From positions 1 to 64,000 of the forward strand of contig NZ_SMOA01000008.1 of NCBI RefSeq assembly GCF_004353985.1: a stretch of 64,000 nucleotides of DNA, written 5' to 3'. The notes below the pieces were generated by a model. The model was not told where the DNA came from, did no database searches, and saw only the letters and a list, made by a program, of their open reading frames with translations. Made by a program: the position numbers and the translations under genes. The stretch comes from Paracraurococcus ruber. GTDB taxonomy: Bacteria; Pseudomonadota; Alphaproteobacteria; Acetobacterales; Acetobacteraceae. Shown here piece by piece: positions 9,189 through 16,055 of the stretch (its first letter is position 1; each line of letters starts with the position of its first letter).

Positions 9189-9286
9189 CGACAGCGCGTG
9201 GCCGTCCGCTGGGCGGCTGCGTCATGGTCGCCAGGGCCCAGCGGGTAGAACGCCATCAAACCCGTGAAAGACTGGCCGTTGACCAT

Positions 9287-9306
9287 GCGGGACCTCTCGG
9301 TCCCGC
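9287..9306. terminator. Hairpin between convergent genes
   Basis: A perfect 8-bp stem (GCGGGACC / GGTCCCGC) around a TCTC loop, in the 149-bp gap between a plus-strand and a minus-strand stop. It is followed closely by a second small GC hairpin (CCGCC/GGCGG). No T-tract is present. Confidence 0.45.
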
Positions 9307-9337
9307 CGCGCGGCGGTTGGTATGCCGGCGCAACCCC

Positions 9338-10303
9338 TCAGTCGATCTGCAGGTTCATCCGCTGCAGCACCGGCGCCCAGCGCGCCGCCTCCGCCCGCAG
9401 GAAGGCGCCGTACTCCTCCGGCCCGGTCCCGAGGGCGAACTGCCCTTCCGCCAGGAGCCGGTCGCGCAGCGCCGGTTCCTGCAGCGCCGCCGCGGCCGCC
9501 TGGGACAGCCGCTCCACCGCCGTGCGCGGCGTGCGCGCCGGCACCGCCAGGCCGAAATAGGTCTGCGCCACCGCGCCGGGCGCGACCTCGGCGAAGGTCG
9601 GGATGTCCGGCGTCGCCGGCAGGCGTCGGTCCCCGGTCCAGCCGATGATGCGGCCCTGGCCGTTGCGGTGCGGCGCGATGGCGCTGGCCCCGCCCACCAC
9701 CAGCAGGTCCAGCGTGCCGGCGAGGAAGTCGTTGAGCTGCTGCGCATCGCCGCGATAGGTGACGTCCTGCATGCGGATGCCGAGCTGTTCGGCGACCAGC
9801 ACGGCGGCGATGTTGTTGAAGCTGGACGGCCCGTTGGTGCCGTAGTTCAGCCGCCCCGGCCTTGCCTTCGCCAGGGCCACGAATTCCGGGATGGTCGCCG
9901 GCAGGCGGTTCTGCAGCAGGAAGGCGAAGGGCAGGGTGGAGAGCAGCGAGACCGGCGCGAAATCCTCCAGCCGGTAGGGCAGGCTGCGCATCAGCAGCGG
10001 GTTGAGCGTGAGGGTGGTGCCGCTGTTCACCAGCACCGTGAAGCCGTCCGGCGCCGCCCGCGCCACGTAATCCGCCCCGACCACGGTGGCGGAGCCGCCG
10101 CGATTCTCCACCACCACCGGCTGCCCGAGCGCCCCCTGCATGCGGTCCGCCAGCAGACGGCCCATCAGGTCGGTGGACCCGCCGGGCGGGAAGGGCACCA
10201 CGAGGGTGATCGGCCGCCCGGTCACCTGCGCCAGGGCCGGCGCCGCCAGCGCCGCCAGGCCGCCCGTCAGCAGGGGGCGCCGCCCCCTCCATCGTCCCTG
10301 CAT
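9338..10303 (-). CDS. Bug-family (TctC-type) periplasmic solute-binding protein
   Basis: A 321-residue binding protein of the same family as the one at 6539-7501. Its own markers are a short signal peptide ending at APALAQ, the segment ITLVVPFPPGGSTDLMGR, VVVENRGGSATVVGADYVAR, and a C-terminal YGAFLRAEAARWAPVL. The start has GGGAGG nearby. It is divergent from an enoyl-CoA hydratase gene 118 bp away, suggesting that uptake and CoA-dependent breakdown of an organic acid are encoded together. The ligand is unknown. Confidence 0.92.
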   Translation of the reverse strand: MQGRWRGRRPLLTGGLAALAAPALAQVTGRPITLVVPFPPGGSTDLMGRLLADRMQGALGQPVVVENRGGSATVVGADYVARAAPDGFTVLVNSGTTLTLNPLLMRSLPYRLEDFAPVSLLSTLPFAFLLQNRLPATIPEFVALAKARPGRLNYGTNGPSSFNNIAAVLVAEQLGIRMQDVTYRGDAQQLNDFLAGTLDLLVVGGASAIAPHRNGQGRIIGWTGDRRLPATPDIPTFAEVAPGAVAQTYFGLAVPARTPRTAVERLSQAAAAALQEPALRDRLLAEGQFALGTGPEEYGAFLRAEAARWAPVLQRMNLQID

Positions 10304-10421
10304 CCCGGTCCTCCCGCGCTTGTTGCGGGCAGGCTGCCATTCCCCGCCAGCGCCGGGAAGGGCCGCGCTTGACGGCGGCGGCGCGGCACGGCGCTATGCC
10401 GGGCGACAGGAGGAACCAGCG

Positions 10422-11189
10422 ATGTCCGAGCACATCCGCGTCACCGTGGCGGACGGCGTCTGCACCGTCGCCATGCACCGGCCCGAGAAGAAGAACGCCC
10501 TGACGCGCGACATGTATGCCGGCCTGGCCGACGCGATCGAGCGCACCGCCGAGGACCCCGCCATCCGCTGCCTGCTGCTGGCCGGCACGGCGGGGGTCTT
10601 CTGCGCCGGCAACGACATCGCCGATTTCCGCAAGCCCCGGCCGGAGGACAACCCGGCCGAGCCCGGCCCGAGCCATCGCTTCTATTTCGGCTTGGCGCGG
10701 CTCGAGAAGCCGGTGGTGGCCGCCGTCCCCGGCCTGGCGATTGGCATCGGCTGCACCATGCTGCTGCACGCCGACATCGTCTATGCGGCGCCCGAGGCGC
10801 GCTTCCGCCTGCCCTTCGTCGATCTCGGCCTGGTGCCGGAGCTCGGCGCCTCCATGCTCGTCCCCTGGCTGGTGGGCAAGCACCGCGCCGCCGAACTGCT
10901 GCTGCTGGGCGACTTCTTCGATGCCGCGACCGCCGAGCGCATGGGCTTCGTGAACCGCATCATGGACCGCGCCGAGCTGCTGCCCAACGCCACCGCCACG
11001 GCGCGGGCCCTGGCGCAGAAGCCGCAGGAGGCGCTGCGGCTGACCAAGAGACTGCTGCGGCCCGCGGCCGAGCAGGCGCTGCTGGCCCGCATGGAGGAGG
11101 AGCGCGCGATCCTGGCCGAGCGGCTGCGCGCGCCGGAGACCCAGGCCATCATGGCCCATGTGCTGAAGCCGAAACCCGCCGCCCGCTGA
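10422..11189 (+). CDS. Enoyl-CoA hydratase/isomerase (crotonase) family protein
   Basis: A 255-residue crotonase-fold enzyme. It starts at ATG 10422 with AGGAGGA upstream; the longer open frame reaches into the neighbour's promoter. The fold markers are the CoA-binding MHRPEKKNALT, the oxyanion-hole region FCAGNDIADF near residue 65, and the second oxyanion segment GLAIGIGCTMLLHADIVYA. Glu in FRLPFVDLGLVPE sits at the position of catalytic or conserved acids. It could hydrate, isomerise or hydrolyse acyl-CoA. The nitronate monooxygenase follows 63 bp downstream on the same strand. Confidence 0.92.
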   Translation: MSEHIRVTVADGVCTVAMHRPEKKNALTRDMYAGLADAIERTAEDPAIRCLLLAGTAGVFCAGNDIADFRKPRPEDNPAEPGPSHRFYFGLARLEKPVVAAVPGLAIGIGCTMLLHADIVYAAPEARFRLPFVDLGLVPELGASMLVPWLVGKHRAAELLLLGDFFDAATAERMGFVNRIMDRAELLPNATATARALAQKPQEALRLTKRLLRPAAEQALLARMEEERAILAERLRAPETQAIMAHVLKPKPAAR

Positions 11190-11252
11190 GGCGCGGCGCA
11201 ACACGTCACGGGCGCGCCGGCCAGCGGGCCGGCGCATGGAAGGAAATGTCGC

Positions 11253-12266
11253 ATGTCGCTGCTGGACATGGTGAAGGGCCGGCTGTCGCTGCCCGTCATC
11301 GGCTCGCCGCTCTTCATCATCTCGGTGCCCGACCTCGTGGTGGCGCAATGCACCAGCGGCGTCATCGGCTCCATGCCCTCGCTGAATGCCCGCCCGGCGG
11401 AGCAGTTCGACGACTGGGTGGCCGAGATCAAGGAAAGGCTGGCGGCGCATGACGCCCGCCACCCGGACCGGCCGGCGGCGCCCTTCGCCATCAACCTGAT
11501 CGTGCACAAGTCGAATGACCGGCTGGAGCGCGACCTGGAGATCGTGGTGAAGCACAAGGTGCCGCTGATCATCACCTCGCTCGGCGCGCGGCCCGAGGTG
11601 AACCAGGCCGTGCACTCCTATGGCGGCTACGTGCTGCACGACGTGATCAACCAACGCTTCGCCCACAGCGCGGTGGACAAGGGCGCGGACGGCCTGGTGC
11701 TGGTCGCGGCCGGCGCCGGCGGGCATGCCGGCGCGCTGTCGCCCTTCGGCTTCCTGCAGGAGACGCGGGCCTGGTTCGACGGGCCGATCGCCCTGTCCGG
11801 CGCCATCGCGCATGGCGCGTCCATCCTGGCGGCGGAGGCGCTGGGCGCCGACTTCGCCTATATCGGCAGCGCCTTCATCGCCACCGAGGAAGCCCGCAGC
11901 GTCCCCGAGCAGCGGCAGATGATCGTCGAGAGCGGCGCCGAGGACATCGTCTACACGAACCTCATCACCGGCGTGCATGGCAACTACCTGAAGCCGTCGC
12001 TGCGCAAGGCGGGGCTGGACCCGGACAACCTGCCGACCAGCGACCCGACCCAGATGAGCTTCGGCACCGACCGCAGCAAGCGCCGCTGGAAGGATATCTG
12101 GGGCAGCGGCCAGGGCATCGGCACGGTGAAGGCGGTGACGCCGGCGGCGGCGCTGGTGGAGCGGTTCCGCCGCGAATACGCCGTCGCGCGGACCCGGCTC
12201 GGCACGCGCAGCCCGCTGGTCAACCCGGCCTGGGAAGCGGTGCTGGACGCGGCCGCCGCGGAGTAG
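11253..12266 (+). CDS. Nitronate monooxygenase-family flavoprotein
   Basis: A 337-residue TIM-barrel FMN enzyme of the nitronate monooxygenase / 2-nitropropane dioxygenase family. Visible features are the N-terminal LPVIGSPLFIISVPDLVVA, a barrel strand APFAINLIVHKS, the glycine-rich phosphate-binding region LVAAGAGGHAGALSPFGFL, and GADFAYIGSAFIATEEA. The family oxidises alkyl nitronates such as propionate-3-nitronate; some members serve other roles. GGAAGGAAA lies ahead of the start. It is probably transcribed with the crotonase gene. Confidence 0.9.
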   Translation: MSLLDMVKGRLSLPVIGSPLFIISVPDLVVAQCTSGVIGSMPSLNARPAEQFDDWVAEIKERLAAHDARHPDRPAAPFAINLIVHKSNDRLERDLEIVVKHKVPLIITSLGARPEVNQAVHSYGGYVLHDVINQRFAHSAVDKGADGLVLVAAGAGGHAGALSPFGFLQETRAWFDGPIALSGAIAHGASILAAEALGADFAYIGSAFIATEEARSVPEQRQMIVESGAEDIVYTNLITGVHGNYLKPSLRKAGLDPDNLPTSDPTQMSFGTDRSKRRWKDIWGSGQGIGTVKAVTPAAALVERFRREYAVARTRLGTRSPLVNPAWEAVLDAAAAE

Positions 12267-12653
12267 CCGCGAGCCTGCCGGTCGGGCTGCCCCGGGCGGC
12301 TTCTGGGCGCCCAACGGCGCAGGCAGGCACCGGCGACCACCTGATCGCGCGCGGGGAGTGACGCGGCGCGATCAGGGGCCACCCAGCGCGTTGAATAGTG
12401 CGCCGCGATCCGGTCCGGCGCTGCCGGCCGGACCGGCGCCCAGGCGCGTGCCGCCCGGTGCGGCATGCGCGGTCCCGTGCGGCCGCAGACCCGTCCGGCC
12501 CATTGGTCGCCGGGCCGCGCCGTGATCCGATCGGGCGCAAGCCGTGGCGGGCACGAGCGCCATCCGCCGCGGCGCGGCACACCCCGCGCCGGCGGCTTGC
12601 GTGCGCGGGGTGTACCGATCGGCGCAGGAAAGCGGGAAGGGCGCCGCGCCGCG
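12267..12653. other. Gene-free interval with three strong dyads
   Basis: A 387-bp gap between convergent genes. No convincing gene is present. Three perfect inverted repeats stand out: 11-bp arms at 12340-12350/12366-12376 (CCTGATCGCGC), 10-bp arms at 12410-12419/12427-12436 (CCGGTCCGGC) and 11-bp arms at 12579-12589/12603-12613 (ACACCCCGCGC). The first, 73 bp past the nitronate monooxygenase stop, and the third, upstream of the P450 stop on the other strand, could end transcription from either side. Confidence 0.6.
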
Positions 12654-14003
12654 TCAGGCGGCCGGCCACTCCACCACGAAGCGGACCGGGAAGGGCGTGC
12701 CGCCCTTGTCGAGCGGCCCGGTGGCCCGCAGCCCGTCCTTCGCCAGCAGCGGCTTCAGGATCTGCGGCAGCACCGCGCGGTTGATGTGCTGGCCGAAGCA
12801 GGTGTGCATGCCATGGCCCCAGAGGATGTACTGGTCCCAGGGGCGGTCGGTGCGGAATTCCTCCGGCGCGTCCCAGGCCAGCGGGTCGAACATCGCGGAC
12901 AGGTTGGCGGCCAGCACCATGGTCCCGGCGGGGATCCGCTTCGCGCGGAGGGTGCCGCGGGCGATCACTGCATCGCGCGCCGCGCGCCGATAGATGATGG
13001 GATTAACCGGGTCGAAGCGCAGCGCCTCGAACACATGCGCCGCCAGCAGCGTGTCGTCATCCGCCTGCGCCGCGCGGCGGGCGCCGGCGAGCGCCGCCGG
13101 CCGTTCCAGCAACTGGTTCAGCGCCTGGGTGGCGGCCTTGGCCAGGGTCGGGACGAAGCCGATCAGCAGGCCAATCAGGTTGTTGCGGATGTCGAGGTCG
13201 CGCATGCCCGGCTGCCCCGCCGCCTGCAGCGCCAGGCAGCGGCCCAGGATGTCCCCGCCATGCTCCGGCTGCGCCTTGCGCAGGGCGATGGCGGCGTCGA
13301 GATAGTCGCGCAGGCTGGCCGCGGCCTGCATCGCCCGCGCCTCGACGGACGGGTTGGCCTCCAGATCGGCGAAGAGATACCAGAACAGGATGCTGGTCCA
13401 TTCGGCCATCTCCGCCTCGGACGGGCCCGGCGTGCCGAAATAGCGGTCCAGCAGGTGCAGCGGGATGCGCCGGCCGAGTTCCACCGGGACGTCGATGCGG
13501 CCCGGCGCCGCCGCCATGATGTCCCGCGCCCGCTGCGCCGCCAGGGGCACGACCAGCGACGGCAGGTCGTCCCGCCGCACCGCCGCGCGCATGTTGGTCA
13601 CGTCCCGCGTGTAGTCGGCGCCGTCCTGCATGCCGAGAAAGAAATTCTCCCCGGCCGTCAGCTTGCGCATCCGCGGTTCGTAGACCACCGCGAAGTCGGC
13701 CTCGCGCTCCAGCACCTCCACCACATCGGCATGCCGGGTGACGACCGCGGTGCCGCTGTTGTCATAGGCGCGGATGCCCTGGCCCGCGGTGACGAGGTTC
13801 GGCGTGAAGGCGCGTTGCAGGGCAAAGAGCCTGCGCTGCCCGACGGGCGCGCCGAGCGTGGCGCCGAGCGCGGCCTTGCCGGCGGCCCCGCCCACCGCGC
13901 CACGCAGGAACGGCCCGGCAAGCGCGGCGGCGGCGCCCAGCGCCATGCCGTAATGCGCGATGCGGATGCGTCCTGCTTCCGCCAGCGTCGAGAACAGAGT
14001 CAT
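12654..14003 (-). CDS. Unusual cytochrome P450 of the small-peptide operon
   Basis: A 449-residue haem-thiolate protein. The start at 14003 (MTLFSTLAEAG) is preceded by a G-rich site; the longer frame to 14306 reads through the DUF6065 gene and is not credible. The haem-ligand loop is WGHGMHTCFG with Cys402, and the ExxR pair is EALR at 326-329. The segment that should be the oxygen-activating I-helix, NNLIGLLIGFVPTLAKA (about 274-290), lacks the usual acid-Thr pair, and Pro285 sits there, a feature seen in peroxygenase- or isomerase-type P450s. An N-terminal hydrophobic stretch (about 20-50) could associate with the membrane. It lies 100 bp downstream of the DUF6065-like gene on the same strand, as the third gene of an apparent operon with a repeat-bearing peptide. 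Oxidative modification of that peptide is inference. Confidence 0.85.
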   Translation of the reverse strand: MTLFSTLAEAGRIRIAHYGMALGAAAALAGPFLRGAVGGAAGKAALGATLGAPVGQRRLFALQRAFTPNLVTAGQGIRAYDNSGTAVVTRHADVVEVLEREADFAVVYEPRMRKLTAGENFFLGMQDGADYTRDVTNMRAAVRRDDLPSLVVPLAAQRARDIMAAAPGRIDVPVELGRRIPLHLLDRYFGTPGPSEAEMAEWTSILFWYLFADLEANPSVEARAMQAAASLRDYLDAAIALRKAQPEHGGDILGRCLALQAAGQPGMRDLDIRNNLIGLLIGFVPTLAKAATQALNQLLERPAALAGARRAAQADDDTLLAAHVFEALRFDPVNPIIYRRAARDAVIARGTLRAKRIPAGTMVLAANLSAMFDPLAWDAPEEFRTDRPWDQYILWGHGMHTCFGQHINRAVLPQILKPLLAKDGLRATGPLDKGGTPFPVRFVVEWPAA

Positions 14004-14103
14004 CGGACCCCCCGATCCATGCGACGGCAGCCTAGCAGGCCTGCAACGATGCGGCTGTGCGAAACGGCATGCCGCGGCGTCGCAAAGGATCGGCGGCGAA
14101 GGA

Positions 14104-14910
14104 TCAGGCGCCGGCCGGCAGCATGGCACGGCCCAGCGCCATGGCGGCGGCGAAGGGGCAGCCGCCGGCCTTCCGGCGCTTGCGGCCTTCCACCGCGTAG
14201 CGGCCGGGCTGCGCCGCCGGATCCTGGCTCGGCGCGACGATCGCCGCGTGGTAGCCGGCCCAGTCCTCGGCCGAGAATTCCTCGAGGCCACCGACCATCC
14301 CGGCATTGTTCAGCAGCGCCTCGGCATAGGCGGCCTGCGGGATCGGCTGGACCTGCAGGAAGGGCTCCCCGGCGCGGAAGGAGATGGCGCTGTCGGTGCG
14401 GGTCAGCCGGAGGTTGGTGAAGAGCGGCCCGAACCAGCGATCCGTCTCGACCATGCCCTCATAGGCTTCGAAGCCGGGGGCGGCGGGCAGGTTCACCAGG
14501 TCGCGCAGCAGCAGGCTCCAGCCCGGGGCGGTGCGGGCGGCAAGGCCGGTCCAGACCTGGACCACGCCCGGTTCCTGGAGGGCGGTGAGGAAGGGCGGGG
14601 CATAGTCGCCCATGCCGGGCGGTGCCGAGTTCTTGAAATGTTCCGCGAAATGCGGAAACTGCGCGGCGCCCAGCGGCAGCCAGTCCGGCAGGCCGGCGGT
14701 GTGCCACCAGATCTGCCGCCCGTCCCAGAGCAGGTCGAAATCGACCGGCGGGGCGACATGCCAGCCGAAGCCGGCGGCGGTCGTGACCGCGTCGCAGTAG
14801 CGATAGGCGCGGGTGGGCAGGCTGCCGAGCCCGGAGCGGTCCGCCCGTTCCGGCAGGGAGGCATCGGGGATCATCCGGTAGAAGGTGACGAGAGCGGGTG
14901 TCGCGCTCAT
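14104..14910 (-). CDS. DUF6065-like protein between the small peptide and P450 genes
   Basis: A 268-residue soluble protein. From memory I assign it to the DUF6065 family, whose function is not established to my knowledge. It is aromatic-rich, with conserved-looking blocks LPTRAYRYCDAVTTAAGFGW (31-50), DLLWDGRQIWWH (59-70), QEPGVVQVWTGL (112-123) and ETDRWFGPLFTNLRLTRTD (155-173), and a basic, Cys-containing tail (GRKRRKAGGCPF). No signal peptide, membrane helix or nucleotide-binding motif is visible. The start at 14910 has GGAAGGA about 10 bases upstream. The peptide gene lies 84 bp upstream and the P450 100 bp downstream, all on one strand. A role in recognising or modifying the peptide is inference. 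Confidence 0.75.
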   Translation of the reverse strand: MSATPALVTFYRMIPDASLPERADRSGLGSLPTRAYRYCDAVTTAAGFGWHVAPPVDFDLLWDGRQIWWHTAGLPDWLPLGAAQFPHFAEHFKNSAPPGMGDYAPPFLTALQEPGVVQVWTGLAARTAPGWSLLLRDLVNLPAAPGFEAYEGMVETDRWFGPLFTNLRLTRTDSAISFRAGEPFLQVQPIPQAAYAEALLNNAGMVGGLEEFSAEDWAGYHAAIVAPSQDPAAQPGRYAVEGRKRRKAGGCPFAAAMALGRAMLPAGA

Positions 14911-14994
14911 GGGCTTGTATTCCTTCCCAACCCGAAGCGGGCCCAACCCGAAGCAGGGGCGGCCGGGGCGGATGCCGCCAGCCGCCCGCCGGCT

Positions 14995-15174
14995 TCAGCC
15001 GCGGCGGATGCCGGCGCCGAGGCGCACCTTGCCGCTGTCGGCCACCGCCGCCGGGACGGCGACCGGGGCCGGGCGGGTGGCCGGCGCCGTCGGGCGCAGC
15101 CCGGGCTTGCGGATGCCGGCGCCGAGACGGACCAGGCCCTGATCGGCGACGGCGGCGAGCGTGATCTTGCGCAT
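14995..15174 (-). CDS. 59-residue peptide with two 17-residue repeats (candidate modified-peptide precursor)
   Basis: A small protein starting at ATG 15174 with GGAG seven bases upstream. The frame stays open to 15348, but that extension is AT-rich and has no ribosome-binding site. The sequence contains two copies of AAVADxGxVRLGAGIR[KR], at residues 7-23 and 42-58, differing at three positions, separated by an 18-residue Pro/Ala/Thr/Arg-rich linker. The second copy ends one residue before the stop. There is no Cys, Ser appears once and there are no aromatic residues. It is the first gene of a tandem with a DUF6065-like gene and a P450. The repeat layout resembles multi-core RiPP precursors. 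It could instead be a small structural or regulatory peptide. I do not recognise a known family. Confidence 0.72.
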   Translation of the reverse strand: MRKITLAAVADQGLVRLGAGIRKPGLRPTAPATRPAPVAVPAAVADSGKVRLGAGIRRG

Positions 15175-15483
15175 GGGGGATCTCCGTGATGCGAGCTCTG
15201 GTGCGGGGGAGGCTGGGTCGGGACGGGTCCCGGTCCGGCTCCGCGGGGCACCGGTCCCGCGGCAGAGGGAAACTGGCACAGAACAAGAACACGGAACAAG
15301 GAAAAAATATCGCTGTATTGACGATTTTATTCTTAAAGAATTAACCACTCGTCGAGTCGCCCTTCGGCCGCCCCGCCGCTGCCCGCATTTTTCACGCTAG
15401 GTTCACGCTTCGCCCCGTCTCGCCGGATGCCGCCCGGCGCCCGTTGCGGCATTCCTCGGGACAGACGGGACGGGGAATGAGCC
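15175..15483. promoter_or_regulatory. AT-rich divergent control region of the peptide operon
   Basis: A 309-bp gap between divergent genes. Bases 15281-15350 are markedly AT-rich in an otherwise GC-rich window and include an ATTCTTAAAGAAT palindrome, two GAACAAG direct repeats (15281 and 15294) and a T/A-rich stretch. On the plus strand TTGACG (15318-15323) followed after 17 bp by TTAACC (15341-15346) is a weak promoter candidate for the 99-residue gene. No equally clear box was found toward the peptide gene. No CDS is supported here. Confidence 0.45.
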
Positions 15484-15783
15484 ATGCAGATCGACATCCT
15501 CGCGGTGGAGGCCGAGAGCGAGCCGGACCCGGCGCGGATCCAGCGCGTGCTGGACGCCGCCCGCCGCTATGTCGCCTATCGCGAACGCGCCGCCGCCATG
15601 GCCTCGGGACGGATCCCGGAGGCGCGGACCCTGGCCGATGCGATCGACCGCGACTTCCTCGCCTTCGACATCGCCAGGGCGGAGCGCGAGCTGCGCGCCG
15701 CGGTGATCGCGCTGGATCCGGATGCCGCGCCGTTCTGGTTGTCCGAGCCCGAGGCCCGCGCCCGCCACGCCGAGGAGGAGTGA
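15484..15783 (+). CDS. Small acidic helical protein of unknown function
   Basis: A 99-residue protein I do not recognise. Third-base GC preference is strong, and GGGGAA precedes the start at moderate distance. It is predicted mostly helical, Ala/Arg/Glu-rich, with no Cys, no signal peptide and no membrane helix (DARRYVAYRERAAAMASGRI and AFDIARAERELRAAVIALD). It is divergent from the repeat-peptide operon across an AT-rich region, so shared control is possible. Confidence 0.6.
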   Translation: MQIDILAVEAESEPDPARIQRVLDAARRYVAYRERAAAMASGRIPEARTLADAIDRDFLAFDIARAERELRAAVIALDPDAAPFWLSEPEARARHAEEE

Positions 15784-16055
15784 ACGGGCCGGTGCCCGGC
15801 ACGGTGCCGCATGCGGCGCGCCCGACCGCGGCGTGCCGCCGCAGGACCGGGCCGGCGCATCCATCCGGCGCGAAGTCCCAGCCACGTCCATCAACCATCG
15901 GGGGCACCATGCCGCACTGAATCGCGCAGGGCGGGTAGCCAGCATTGCAGTGCAGCTTGTGGGCGGCATGATCCATGCCGCCGCGAAGGAGTTTTTTTCT
16001 TTTGCGCATCGAGGCAGGCTGCTAACGGCGGCCAGGGGCCTCTATCCTCGGCGGC

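Noticed and set aside
14995-15174. PqqA-like precursor
   Set aside because: No Glu-x3-Tyr motif and no pqq genes nearby.
14995-15348. Longer 117-residue version of the repeat peptide
   Set aside because: The added N-terminus covers the AT-rich control region, lacks a ribosome-binding site and breaks the third-base GC pattern; GGAG sits at proper distance from ATG 15174.
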